Part shown: positions 16,064 through 24,520 of the stretch, one piece after another
How positions within the stretch are numbered: position 1 is the stretch's first letter
Layout of the letters: each line of letters opens with the position of its first letter
Assembly: GCA_021372675.1 (NCBI GenBank)
Contig: JAJFTZ010000006.1
Span: 1 to 45,373, forward strand
Source: Eubacteriales bacterium
GTDB taxonomy: Bacteria; Bacillota; Clostridia; Christensenellales; CAG-138
Length of the DNA: 45,373 bases
Direction of reading: 5' to 3'
Translations under genes and position numbers: made by a program
The notes under the pieces: generated by a model
Databases searched by the model: none
The model's input: the letters and a program-made list of their open reading frames with translations, nothing else
What the model was told of the DNA's origin: nothing

Positions 16064-17236
16064 TTATTTTTCGATCAAAGGTAAAAACGACCTGCCCACC
16101 TTGAAGGGGCTTCCCGTGAGGTATTCGTGGATGGTGGAGCCGATATCGGAAAAGCTATGGAGCGTGCCGAGATCCACGCCCCCCTTGAGGCGTTTGCCGT
16201 AGACCACCACGGGGATGTACTCGCGGGAGTGATCGGTGCTTGCGGTGGTCGGGTCGCAGCCATGGTCGGCCGTGATGATGAGCATATCGTCGTCGCGCAT
16301 CGCATTAAAAAGCTGCGGCAGGTTTTCATCCACCCATTCGAGCGCGGAGGCGTAGCCCTCCACGTCGTTGCGGTGCCCGTAGAGCATGTCGAAATCCACG
16401 AGGTTCGTGAAGATGAGGCCGCTTACGTCGCTTTGCACCTGCTTGAGCGTGGCGGCAAAGCCGGTGTGGTTGTTTTTCGCGTGGTCGATCACGCTGATGC
16501 CGCGGCGGTCGAAAATATCCTCGATCTTGCCGATGGCCACGGTGGGTATCCCCTTTTCGTAGAGAGAATCCAAAATGGTTTCGGAAACGGGCGGGATGGC
16601 GTAGTCGCGGCGGTTCTCGGTGCGGGTATAGGCGCCGCTCACGCCGACGAACGGCCGCGCGATCACGCGGCCCACGAGGTAATCCCCGTGGAGCATCTCG
16701 CGCGCGGTCTTGCACATGGAGTAAAGCTCGTCAAGCGGTATCACTTCCTCATGCGCCGCCACCTGAAACACGCTGTCCGCCGAGGTGTACACGATGGGCT
16801 TGCCCGTTTTCACGTGCTCGTCGCCGAGCTCGTTGATGATGGCCGTGCCCGAGGCGACGCCGTTGAAAAGCGTACCGCGGCCGATCCTGTGCTCGTACTC
16901 CTTCATAAAATCCGCGGGGAAGCCGCCGGGGAAGGTTTTGAAGGGCTTGTCCATGATGATGCCCGCCATTTCCCAGTGACCGCAGGTGGTATCCTTGGCC
17001 TTTGTGACCTCTGCCGCCCTGCCGTAGCTCCCCTCCGCCGCACCTGCGGGAATGGGCAGGCGCGCGTCCGCGATGCGGCTTAAGCCAAGCCTGTAAAGAT
17101 TGGGCAGGTCGAGCCTGCCGCGCGCCTTGTAGATGTTGCCGAGCGTATGCGAGCCTGCGTCGCCGAACTCCGCCGCGTCCGGCATCGCGCCGATACCCAC
17201 GCTGTCGAGCACGATCAAAATCGCGCGTTTTGCCAT
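16064..17236 (-). CDS. deoB: Phosphopentomutase
   Basis: A 390-residue alkaline-phosphatase-superfamily enzyme that interconverts ribose or deoxyribose 1-phosphate and 5-phosphate in nucleoside salvage. The metal-binding VLDSVGIGAMPDA start, the catalytic threonine in DTTCGHWEMAG, and the C-terminal ITADHGCDPTT metal site are all present. The ATG at 17236 is chosen because GGGAGA lies seven bases before it; an ATG 18 bases upstream lacks a site. The gene follows spo0A by 33 bases and is closed by a strong hairpin. A deoB before a dacF-type gene is the usual Firmicutes order. Confidence 0.97.
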   Translation of the reverse strand: MAKRAILIVLDSVGIGAMPDAAEFGDAGSHTLGNIYKARGRLDLPNLYRLGLSRIADARLPIPAGAAEGSYGRAAEVTKAKDTTCGHWEMAGIIMDKPFKTFPGGFPADFMKEYEHRIGRGTLFNGVASGTAIINELGDEHVKTGKPIVYTSADSVFQVAAHEEVIPLDELYSMCKTAREMLHGDYLVGRVIARPFVGVSGAYTRTENRRDYAIPPVSETILDSLYEKGIPTVAIGKIEDIFDRRGISVIDHAKNNHTGFAATLKQVQSDVSGLIFTNLVDFDMLYGHRNDVEGYASALEWVDENLPQLFNAMRDDDMLIITADHGCDPTTASTDHSREYIPVVVYGKRLKGGVDLGTLHSFSDIGSTIHEYLTGSPFKVGRSFLPLIEK

Positions 17237-17269
17237 AAATATCTCTCCCTTCAAATGCCGGATCGCCCT

Positions 17270-18061
17270 TTACCGCCTTTTAAGCCTGTGCACCGTGCGG
17301 TCGGCGATCATCGCGATGAACTCCTTGTTGGTGGGGCGGCCCTTCGCATCGTTCACGGTATAGCCGAAGAGCTTATGCTGCGCGTCGATACTCGCTACGC
17401 CGCCGTTGTCCCACGCGCACTCGATGGCGTGGCGGAGGTTGCGCTCCACGCGCGTTGCCGTGGTGCCAAACTTTTGCGCCACATGGGGGTAAACCTGCTT
17501 TGTAAGGCTTACCGGCTGCCCGTAGCGCTCCACCCAGTAATCGATGCTCTCCTTCAGGTACCAGTAGCCCGTGACATGCGCGGGCAAACCGATCGCCCTC
17601 AGATAGTTGGCGACGATCTCATCGCGGTTTACGTCGCGCCGGGCCCGCGCGAGCATGCTTTGAAATTCCGTGCGCTCGCTTTCGTCCATCCCCGCGCCCG
17701 CGACCTCCATGACGCGCGCGAGCACATACTGAAACTCCATGGGTTTCGCCAAAAAATAAGAAGCGCCGAGGCCCTGCGCCATCCGCACAATCTCCTCGTC
17801 GATGAAGGGCGAATTCGCCACCACCTTGAAAGCGTAGCCGCGCTGGCGAAGCTGGCGCAGAAGCTCTATGCCGTCCATATGAGGCATCACCATATCCACA
17901 AGCGCCACGTCGGGCAGCTCCGTTTCAAAGTATTTCAGCGCCTCGGCGCCGTCGTGCGCGGAGGGAAGTATGTCGAAATAGCCCGAGGAAAGCATGTATT
18001 CTTCCATGCGCAAGCAATATTCCAAGTTGTCGTCGACAATCTGAAGCCTTATCTTTTTCAT
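17270..18061 (-). CDS. spo0A: Sporulation master response regulator Spo0A
   Basis: A 263-residue response regulator that switches cells into sporulation when phosphorylated. The receiver domain (1-120) has the acidic pair D10-D11, phospho-acceptor D56 and K106; the C-terminal DNA-binding domain (about 150-263) has the conserved family block around KFGTTATRVERNLRHAIE. The usual switch Thr/Ser then Ala after the fourth strand appears as N83-S84, an unusual change if the alignment is right. The ATG at 18061 starts the receiver domain; the upstream extension is spurious. It follows spoIVB by 82 bases, as in nearly all spore formers. The ribosome site is weak (GGGTG). Confidence 0.96.
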   Translation of the reverse strand: MKKIRLQIVDDNLEYCLRMEEYMLSSGYFDILPSAHDGAEALKYFETELPDVALVDMVMPHMDGIELLRQLRQRGYAFKVVANSPFIDEEIVRMAQGLGASYFLAKPMEFQYVLARVMEVAGAGMDESERTEFQSMLARARRDVNRDEIVANYLRAIGLPAHVTGYWYLKESIDYWVERYGQPVSLTKQVYPHVAQKFGTTATRVERNLRHAIECAWDNGGVASIDAQHKLFGYTVNDAKGRPTNKEFIAMIADRTVHRLKRR

Positions 18062-18092
18062 CCGACACCCGAGCCCGATTCTATCTGAAATT

Positions 18093-18098
18093 ATTATA
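18093..18098 (-). promoter_or_regulatory. Possible -10 box for spo0A
   Basis: A perfect TATAAT lies about 32 bases before the spo0A ATG on the minus strand. The -35 position (18116-18121) reads TTCCCA, a poor match. No convincing sigma-H promoter or 0A box could be picked out by eye. Confidence 0.3.
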
Positions 18099-18143
18099 AA
18101 CCATTTATCGGGAATTGGGAATCGTTTCCGTACCGGGCGGCGG

Positions 18144-19409
18144 TTAGCACATGCCCGCCATCCAAAGCGCGTACACGCAGTAGCCCTTGGTGGAATCGTT
18201 GACGAACACATGCGTGATGATGCCCACGAGCTTGCCGTTTTGTAGGATGGGGCTGCCGCTCATGCCCTGCACGATACCGCCCGTTTTTTCGATCAACGCC
18301 GAATCCGTAATCTCGATCACGAGCCCCTTGGGCGCGGCGCTTGTCTGCGGGTAAAGCTTGATGATCTCGCAATCGTAGGCGCGCACGCCACTATCGTCCA
18401 CCGTGGTCAAAAGCTTGGCGGGGCCGGTCTCCACCTCCTCCGGGTAGGCCACGGGAACGCCGTTTGGGTAAAGCGGGTTTATGATATCCTCATAGAGCTC
18501 GCCGAAGATGCCGAACTCCGTATTTTTCTCGATGAAACCCAACCGCCTGCTGATGGAGGTAAACGTGCCTTTGATCTCCCCGGGCACGCCCTGCGAGCTT
18601 TGGACCACGCCGAGTACGTTTGATTCCACGACCTCGCCGTTTCGCACCGAAAGGAGCGCGCCCGTATCCACGTCCGTGATGGCATGCCCGAGCGCCCCAT
18701 ATTTTTTGGTGCTCATCACATAAAAGGAAAGCGTGCCGATGCCAGCGGTGCTGTCGCGCACCCACATGCCTATTTTAAACACGCCGTCGGAGGCATCCTT
18801 CACGGGCGTCACGCTCGCCGTGAGCCGCGTGCTGCCGCGCAAAAGCGTAAGCTCCGCCTTATGCTCGCTCCGGTTGAAAATGCCGATGAGCGTTTCCGCG
18901 TTTTTGACCTCCTGCCCGTTCGCCTCGATGATCACATCCCCCACCTGCACGCCGCCGAGCTCCGCCGGGCATATGCGCTCGCCGTTTTCCGTAAGCACGG
19001 TCCCCATCCCCACCACGAGTGCCCCCTTGGTGTAGAGCGTAACGCCCACCGACTCGCCGCCGGGCATTACGTAGATATCCTGCCGGTAGTGCACGTTCAC
19101 GCGCTTAACGGGCAGCAGCCCGAAGAGCTCTACGGTAACGGTCTGATGCGGGTCGCCCGCCCCCCCCGCCGCGTCGCGCAGGGTCTCCGCGAGGTCGGAG
19201 GAAACAGGCACGCCGTCGGGTACGGTGCTCACGGTGAAGGGGGCCGCAATCTTTGAGAGCACCCCCGCGCCGCTGAGTGCATCTAGGTAGATATCGTCGC
19301 TCATCTCGCGGACGAGGCGCATGGGCTCGCTGTAGTTGAAAAGCACCAGCGTGAGGCACATCAAAACGCCTCCGAGCTTCAGCATAAACCTGCCCGCACG
19401 GTTTCTCAT
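18144..19409 (-). CDS. spoIVB: SpoIVB peptidase (S55)
   Basis: A 421-residue forespore-secreted serine peptidase that signals across the intermembrane space to trigger pro-sigma-K processing. A single N-terminal membrane helix (about 10-27) is followed by a PDZ domain (about 120-205) and the S55 domain with H242 and D246 in LGHAITD and the catalytic serine near S386 in GMSGSP. The ATG at 19409 has AGGTGG at the right distance; an upstream in-frame start at 19472 would put the recN terminator hairpin inside the coding region. It lies between recN and spo0A, the conserved order. Confidence 0.96.
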   Translation of the reverse strand: MRNRAGRFMLKLGGVLMCLTLVLFNYSEPMRLVREMSDDIYLDALSGAGVLSKIAAPFTVSTVPDGVPVSSDLAETLRDAAGGAGDPHQTVTVELFGLLPVKRVNVHYRQDIYVMPGGESVGVTLYTKGALVVGMGTVLTENGERICPAELGGVQVGDVIIEANGQEVKNAETLIGIFNRSEHKAELTLLRGSTRLTASVTPVKDASDGVFKIGMWVRDSTAGIGTLSFYVMSTKKYGALGHAITDVDTGALLSVRNGEVVESNVLGVVQSSQGVPGEIKGTFTSISRRLGFIEKNTEFGIFGELYEDIINPLYPNGVPVAYPEEVETGPAKLLTTVDDSGVRAYDCEIIKLYPQTSAAPKGLVIEITDSALIEKTGGIVQGMSGSPILQNGKLVGIITHVFVNDSTKGYCVYALWMAGMC

Positions 19410-19428
19410 AATTTCCACCTCGTACAAA

Positions 19429-19461
19429 ATAAAAACACTGCGGCTGTTAACCGCAGTGTTT
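19429..19461 (-). terminator. Rho-independent terminator between recN and spoIVB
   Basis: An 11-base-pair perfect stem (19433-19443 with 19451-19461) with a 7-base loop, then a T-rich tail on the minus strand. It ends only about 10 bases before the spoIVB ribosome site. Confidence 0.88.
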
Positions 19462-19493
19462 ATGTTTGACATTCGGAAAGGAAGCTATACGCT

Positions 19494-21200
19494 TTACAAC
19501 CTAAGCGCGACACGCCGTTCGCGCTTTTGTACCTCGCCTTTTTCGATAAGCTCCGCGGCATGGCCGAAGGCAAAGCCCTCGCCGCCCCCGCCCATCATGA
19601 GAGCGACCTGCGCGCGCCGCTCCTCGAGCGGCAAAAGCCTTACGCTCGTGCGCGTGGTCTTGCCGTCGTCGTGCTTTTCCACAAGAAAGTGCGCGTCCGC
19701 GAGCGCCGCGATCTGCGGCAGATGCGTTACGCAGATTACCTGCCGCGCGTCGGCAATGCGAACCATTTTTTCGCCCACGACGGCGGCGGTGCGCCCGCTT
19801 ACGCCGGTATCCACTTCATCGAAGATAAGGGTGCCGATATCGTCGTTTTGCGCGAAAATGGCCTTAAACGCCAGCATGATGCGGGAAAGCTCGCCGCCGG
19901 AGGCGACCTTTTCAAGCGGTTTGAGCGGCTCGCCGGGGTTGGTGCTCAGCAAAAACTCCACGTCGTCGCGGCCGTTTGCGGCGGGTTCCATCCCCGCGCG
20001 TTCGGAAAAGCGCACCTCGAACCGCGATTTTTCGAGTCCGAGTTCGGATAATTCTCCAAGCACCGCGCGCATAAGTTCATCGGCGGCGGAGCGGCGCTTC
20101 TTTGTAAGCTCCGCGGCGAATATATCGTAAGCGGAAAGCGCCGCGCCGAGGCGCGCGCTCAGCTCCGACTGCATTTTGGTATCCTCGGTGAGCGCGTCGA
20201 GCTTAGCCTGCGCCTGAACGCAAAACTCCAGCACCGAAGCAACGCTCGCGCCGTATTTGCGCTTGAGCGATTTAATGTGCTCGAGCCGGGTTTCGATCGC
20301 GTCGAGCCGCTTGGGGTCAAACTCCGCGCCTTCCCCCGCGCCGCGCAGGGTGTAGGCGATATCCTCCAAATTGAAGTAGGCCTCTTCGAGCCTTTTATGG
20401 AGCGCCGCGTACTCGCTTGAAAGCGCTTCGACGCCCTGCATTTCTTTTCTGGCGGCGCTCACGAGCGCGAGCGCGCCGCCGTCACCGGATAGCGCCTCGC
20501 CGCTTAAGGCAAACGCGGTTTGGATGCGCTCCGCGTTGGCGAGAAGCGCGCGCTCCGCGTTTAGCTTCTCCTCCTCGCCGGATTTGAGCTTCGCGGCCGC
20601 AATCTCGCGAATCTGATAGCATAAAATATCCATTTCCCGCTCCCGCTCGTCCTGCGAGGAGAAGCCGGAAAGCATGGATTTTTGCAGGGCCTTATAGTTT
20701 TGATACGCCTCGAAAAGCTTTTCTTTGACGGATAAGAGCTCCCCCGCGCCGAACGCGTCGAGAAAGCGGATGTGGGACGCGGGGTTCAAAAGCGACTGGT
20801 GCTCGTGCTGCCCGTGTACGTCCACCAAAAGATCGGAAACGCGCTTGAGCACGTTGAGCGGCACCATGATGCCGTTGAGCCTGCATACGCTTTTCCCGGA
20901 GGAAGAAAGCTCCCGCGAAAGAAAAAGCTCGTCGGAGCGCTCCACACCGAGCTCGTCAAGCGAGCGCAGCACGGCGTCCCCGGCGTTTTCAAGGCCGAAC
21001 ACGGCGTCCACCGCCGCCTTATCCGCGCCGTGGGAGATAAGCTCCTTGGAGGCACGCTCGCCCAAGACCAAATTTACCGCGTCGATAAGAATGGATTTGC
21101 CGGCTCCGGTCTCGCCCGTGAGCACGTTAAATCCATTCGAAAATTCCATATCGAGCCTTTCGATCAAGGCCACGTTTTTAATGTGGATGGATCGGAGCAT
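19494..21200 (-). CDS. recN: DNA repair protein RecN
   Basis: A 568-residue SMC-like ATPase that acts early at DNA double-strand breaks. The Walker A GETGAGKS is near residue 33, a long coiled-coil region fills the middle (about 150-360), and the signature and Walker B parts (VASGGELSRIMLAFK and TLIFDEVDTGVSG) lie in the C-terminal half, ending with the ICVTHLPQIAA segment. The full length is present. It begins one base after the argR stop, the classical argR-recN pairing, and ends at a strong terminator before spoIVB. Confidence 0.97.
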   Translation of the reverse strand: MLRSIHIKNVALIERLDMEFSNGFNVLTGETGAGKSILIDAVNLVLGERASKELISHGADKAAVDAVFGLENAGDAVLRSLDELGVERSDELFLSRELSSSGKSVCRLNGIMVPLNVLKRVSDLLVDVHGQHEHQSLLNPASHIRFLDAFGAGELLSVKEKLFEAYQNYKALQKSMLSGFSSQDEREREMDILCYQIREIAAAKLKSGEEEKLNAERALLANAERIQTAFALSGEALSGDGGALALVSAARKEMQGVEALSSEYAALHKRLEEAYFNLEDIAYTLRGAGEGAEFDPKRLDAIETRLEHIKSLKRKYGASVASVLEFCVQAQAKLDALTEDTKMQSELSARLGAALSAYDIFAAELTKKRRSAADELMRAVLGELSELGLEKSRFEVRFSERAGMEPAANGRDDVEFLLSTNPGEPLKPLEKVASGGELSRIMLAFKAIFAQNDDIGTLIFDEVDTGVSGRTAAVVGEKMVRIADARQVICVTHLPQIAALADAHFLVEKHDDGKTTRTSVRLLPLEERRAQVALMMGGGGEGFAFGHAAELIEKGEVQKRERRVALRL

Positions 21201-21201
21201 A

Positions 21202-21657
21202 TTATTCCTGCTTGAGCATGGAATGGAAGCGCTTGATGAGATCGGGCGCGGCCTTGATATCCTTCACCGCGACGAAAATGGTGTTGTCGCCGGCTAAGGT
21301 GCCCGCGATCTCCTCCCATTTGAAGGAGTCGATGGCCTCGCTCGCGGCGCTCGCCGTGCCGGAAAGGGTTTTGATGATGACGAGGTTGCCCGCGAGCGTG
21401 ATGGAGATCACCGCCTGCGAGAAAATCTGCCGAAACTTGTTTTTGAGCCCGCTTTCCGCCTTGCCCACGGTCGCGTACTTATAAGCGCCGTTGTCGGAAA
21501 GCACCTTGATGAGCCGCAGTTCCTTGATGTCGCGCGAAACGGTCGCCTGCGTGACGCTCACGCCCTGTTCTTTGAGCCGCAAGGCCAAATCATCCTGCGT
21601 TTCGATGTCAAACTTGTCGATGAGTTCAAGAATGAGCGCGTGTCTCGCACTTTTCAT
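21202..21657 (-). CDS. argR: Arginine repressor ArgR/AhrC
   Basis: A 151-residue arginine-dependent regulator. The N-terminal winged helix (1-70) has the VTQATVSRDIKELRL recognition segment, and the C-terminal hexamer domain has the arginine-binding motif GTLAGDNTIFVAV. It controls arginine synthesis and breakdown genes in most Firmicutes. It lies 33 bases after nadK and one base before recN. The nadK-argR-recN order is typical and suggests transcription from the promoter before nadK. Confidence 0.96.
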   Translation of the reverse strand: MKSARHALILELIDKFDIETQDDLALRLKEQGVSVTQATVSRDIKELRLIKVLSDNGAYKYATVGKAESGLKNKFRQIFSQAVISITLAGNLVIIKTLSGTASAASEAIDSFKWEEIAGTLAGDNTIFVAVKDIKAAPDLIKRFHSMLKQE

Positions 21658-21690
21658 GGCCGACCCCTCCAGCGTAAAAAGTAATACCCC

Positions 21691-22506
21691 TCAGGAAAGC
21701 TTCTCCCGGATCAACGCGTAAAAGTTCTTTTCCGTAAAACGGAGGAACCTTACATATTCCTCGGCCCTGCGGACCGAAACTACGTCGTTTTCCGTGAGCT
21801 TCACGGCGTTTACCCCGTCGAGCGATAAAAAGCCCTCGCCCTTCACCGAGAAGTTCATCCGCGCATCTGCCGCAGCCACGATGGGCCGAAAGGAAAACGT
21901 ATGCGGGCAGATGGGCGTTACGAGGATGGCGTCGAGCCCCGGCGCGATGACCGGACCGCCCGCCGACATGGAATAGGCTGTGGAACCCGTGGGCGTGCTT
22001 ACGACGACGCCGTCGCCGAACACCGTGCCCGCGTCCGCGCCGTCGATCTCGACATGGACGCCTACCACGCCCGAGCTGCCGACCTTCGTGAAAAGCGCGT
22101 CGTTCAGGCATAGATGTTCGCTTTCCCCGTTCACGGTGCAGCAAAGCATCATGCGCGGCTCCAGCCGATAATCGCCGTTTTCGAAGCGCGTGAGAGCGGC
22201 GTCGAATTCGGAAAGGGAGATTTCGCTTAAAAAGCCGATCCGGCCAAAATTGATACCCAATAGAGGCGCTTTTTTTTGAATTGCGAGGGAAGCCGCCATC
22301 AAAATAGTACCGTCGCCTCCCAGAGCTACGACGAGGCTCGAAGTGCCGTTCTCCGCCTCGATACATCCGTCCAAATATCCCTTGAGGCATTCTTCTGCGC
22401 CGCAGGCATATCCGTGACGGTGCGCTAAGCGAATGGCTTCCAGTAAGCCGTTGACCGCCTCGGGCTTGCGCGGATTGGTAAAAAAGTCTATGCGCTTCTC
22501 CCGCAT
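21691..22506 (-). CDS. nadK: NAD kinase
   Basis: A 271-residue kinase that makes NADP from NAD. The ATP-binding GGDGT motif (63-67), the LNDALF motif and the glycine-rich [15 protein letters not shown] segment are all present. The ATG at 22506 is preferred because GGAGGG lies five bases upstream; the longer reading starts at a TTG that is part of that ribosome site. A consensus promoter (22536-22564) precedes it, so nadK begins a transcript with argR and recN that is separate from tlyA upstream. Confidence 0.95.
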   Translation of the reverse strand: MREKRIDFFTNPRKPEAVNGLLEAIRLAHRHGYACGAEECLKGYLDGCIEAENGTSSLVVALGGDGTILMAASLAIQKKAPLLGINFGRIGFLSEISLSEFDAALTRFENGDYRLEPRMMLCCTVNGESEHLCLNDALFTKVGSSGVVGVHVEIDGADAGTVFGDGVVVSTPTGSTAYSMSAGGPVIAPGLDAILVTPICPHTFSFRPIVAAADARMNFSVKGEGFLSLDGVNAVKLTENDVVSVRRAEEYVRFLRFTEKNFYALIREKLS

Positions 22507-22535
22507 GAGGCCCTCCAAAGCACCGACGTATAAGT

Positions 22536-22564
22536 ATTATAATATCGCCTGCCCGCGTTTTCAA
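22536..22564 (-). promoter_or_regulatory. Sigma-A-type promoter for nadK-argR-recN
   Basis: TTGAAA (22559-22564) and TATAAT (22536-22541) with a 17-base spacer on the minus strand, giving a start near 22529. A short palindrome (TACAT and ATGTA around TTC, 22574-22586) lies just upstream; it is only a weak match to an ArgR site. Confidence 0.78.
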
Positions 22565-22599
22565 GCATAAAGTTACATTTCATGTATATTCTTACACCA

Positions 22600-23412
22600 T
22601 TAAAAGGAATCATGCGCATTCTTAATCGCCGTATCGACCATAGTTTCCATGGTTTCTTCGTCGATTCGCGCATCTTCGGTATTTTTTTGCAAAATCAGCA
22701 AAAATTCGATATTTCCCTTCGGCCCCGTGATCGGCGAAAAATCGACCGCGCGCACCGCAAACCCCGCGTCGAGCGCAAAACGGGCCGTTGTAAGGAGCAC
22801 CTCGCGATGCGTCTCCGGAGCGCGCACCACGCCGTTCTTACCCACCTTGCCGCGCCCCGCCTCGAATTGCGGCTTCACGAGCACCACGGCCCACGCGCCG
22901 CTAACCAAGGCGTTGACAAGCCCCGGCAGTATGAGCCTGACGGAGATGAACGAAACGTCTACGGAAGCGAACTGCGGTATTTCATCAAACCATTCGGGCG
23001 TCATGAAGCGCGCGTTGGTGCGCTCCATCACCTTAACGCGCGCGTCGCTCCTGAGCCGCCAGTCGAGCTGGCCGTAGCCGACATCGATGGCGTATACCTT
23101 TTTTGCGCCGTTTTTTAGCATGCAATCGGTAAAGCCGCCCGTAGACGCGCCCACGTCCACCGCAATCTTATCCTTAAGCTCCAGACCGTATTCCCTTATG
23201 GCCTTTTCGAGCTTGAGCCCGCCGCGGCTCACGTACGGCAGCGCGTTTTCCTTTATGTATAGGGTCTGCTCCCCGCCCACCGCCGCGCCCGGTTTCTCGA
23301 GCCGCACGCCGTCGCAGCTCACCATGCCCTCCATGATGAGCGCGCGCGCCTTTTCGCGGCTCGGCGCGAGCCCCAGCTCCACAAGCCTTTGATCCGCCCT
23401 CGTTCCCTTCAT
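22600..23412 (-). CDS. tlyA: TlyA family rRNA 2'-O-methyltransferase
   Basis: A 270-residue rRNA cytidine 2'-O-methyltransferase. Residues 1-62 are an S4 RNA-binding domain (TRADQRLVELGLAPSREKARALI), followed by an FtsJ-like Rossmann domain with the SAM-binding DVGASTGGFTDCML motif and the VKPQFEAGRG catalytic loop. The family is sometimes called a hemolysin, which is a misnomer for this type. It follows ispA by three bases; dxs, often found between them, is missing here. Confidence 0.95.
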   Translation of the reverse strand: MKGTRADQRLVELGLAPSREKARALIMEGMVSCDGVRLEKPGAAVGGEQTLYIKENALPYVSRGGLKLEKAIREYGLELKDKIAVDVGASTGGFTDCMLKNGAKKVYAIDVGYGQLDWRLRSDARVKVMERTNARFMTPEWFDEIPQFASVDVSFISVRLILPGLVNALVSGAWAVVLVKPQFEAGRGKVGKNGVVRAPETHREVLLTTARFALDAGFAVRAVDFSPITGPKGNIEFLLILQKNTEDARIDEETMETMVDTAIKNAHDSF

Positions 23413-23415
23413 GCT

Positions 23416-24309
23416 TTAGTTTTTCCTCATAAGCGTGCGCTCCGTGAGTGCGGCCAGAAATTCCGCCCGCTCCCCGAAGCCTTCTAGCACCGCCAGCGCC
23501 TCTTCCGCGGTCTCGCGCGCCATGCGCTTGGATTCCTCTAGACCGACGCATGCGGGGTAGGTGAGTTTTTGCGCCGCCTTATCCTTCCCCGGCGTTTTGC
23601 CGAGCGTTAAAAGGCTGCCCTCCTCGTCGAGCACGTCGTCGGTGATCTGGAACAAAAGCCCGAAAAGCCCGCCGAAGCGCGATAGCGCGGCCGCCTCCGC
23701 GTCGCTCGGGGTTCCGACATACGCGCCCGCCATCAGCGAAGCGCGAAGCATGGCTCCCGTTTTTCTCGTGTGGATATAGCGGAGCCTTTCCCGGCCCGCC
23801 GAAACGTTGCTTCCTTCGCCTTCAAGATCGGCCGCCTGCCCGGCGACCATGCCGCTCGCGCCCGCCGCGCGCGCGATCTCCCTTACGGCGACGAGGTACG
23901 AGGGCATTTGCGGCTGCCACAGGAGCGCCGCGTCGGACAGCGTTTCGAACGCGTAGGAAAGAAGCGCGTCGCCCGCGAGCACCGCCATCGCCTCGCCGAA
24001 CGCTTTATGGCTGGAAGGCTTGCCGCGGCGAAAGTCGTCGTCGTCCATACAGGGCAGGTCGTCGTGGATCAAGGAATAGGCGTGTATCATCTCGAGCGCA
24101 CACGAAAGAGGGAGCGCGGCGGCGAGGTTCCCCTCGAACATATCGCAGGCCGCGAGCGCCAACACGGGGCGCAGGCGCTTCCCTCCGCCGCAAAGGCTGT
24201 AAGCCATCGCCTCGCGAAGCTTAAGAGGAATGCTCTCGCGCGCCATGCAGGCTTCAAGCCCGTTTTCGATCATGCCGCGATAAATTTCCATCGTCTGTTC
24301 AAAGTTCAT
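23416..24309 (-). CDS. ispA: Polyprenyl (farnesyl/geranylgeranyl) diphosphate synthase
   Basis: A 297-residue trans-prenyltransferase joining IPP to allylic diphosphates. The first aspartate-rich motif begins at D83-D84 (DDLPCMDD), the second is in QITDDVLD, and the GGKRLRP substrate-binding block is at 42-48. Bacterial IspA of this position usually makes farnesyl diphosphate, but chain length cannot be fixed from the sequence. Its ATG overlaps the xseB stop by four bases. The xseA-xseB-ispA-tlyA order is standard; its product would feed undecaprenyl and quinone synthesis with IspH upstream in the pathway. Confidence 0.95.
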   Translation of the reverse strand: MNFEQTMEIYRGMIENGLEACMARESIPLKLREAMAYSLCGGGKRLRPVLALAACDMFEGNLAAALPLSCALEMIHAYSLIHDDLPCMDDDDFRRGKPSSHKAFGEAMAVLAGDALLSYAFETLSDAALLWQPQMPSYLVAVREIARAAGASGMVAGQAADLEGEGSNVSAGRERLRYIHTRKTGAMLRASLMAGAYVGTPSDAEAAALSRFGGLFGLLFQITDDVLDEEGSLLTLGKTPGKDKAAQKLTYPACVGLEESKRMARETAEEALAVLEGFGERAEFLAALTERTLMRKN

Positions 24310-24515
24310 GTTGCCGCCTTCACCTCGCCGGTCGCGGCGTCTACCGCGTCGAGCCGCGCGTCAAACGCGTTCAGAAGCTCCGTGCAGTATTTTGCGAGCT
24401 TCTGCCCGCGCTCGTAAAGAAGCACCATCTCCTCCAAGGGGAGGTTGCCCGCGCCGAGCTTGTCCGCCGTTTCCTCAAGCTGCTTCATGGCAGCCTCGAA
24501 GCTCATTTCATCCAT
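24306..24515 (-). CDS. xseB: Exodeoxyribonuclease VII small subunit
   Basis: A 69-residue XseB. The helical hairpin core is recognised from SFEAAMKQLEETADKL and the LPLEEMVLLYERGQKL signature. It partners XseA, encoded just upstream, to degrade single-stranded DNA. The start is ATG at 24515; a second in-frame ATG nine bases on (24506) is nearly as likely, and neither has a strong ribosome site. It starts five bases after the xseA stop and overlaps ispA by four bases. Confidence 0.93.
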   Translation of the reverse strand: MDEMSFEAAMKQLEETADKLGAGNLPLEEMVLLYERGQKLAKYCTELLNAFDARLDAVDAATGEVKAAT

Positions 24516-24520
24516 CTCTA

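Noticed and set aside
22574..22586. ArgR operator upstream of nadK
   Set aside because: The palindrome is short and matches the ARG-box consensus poorly.
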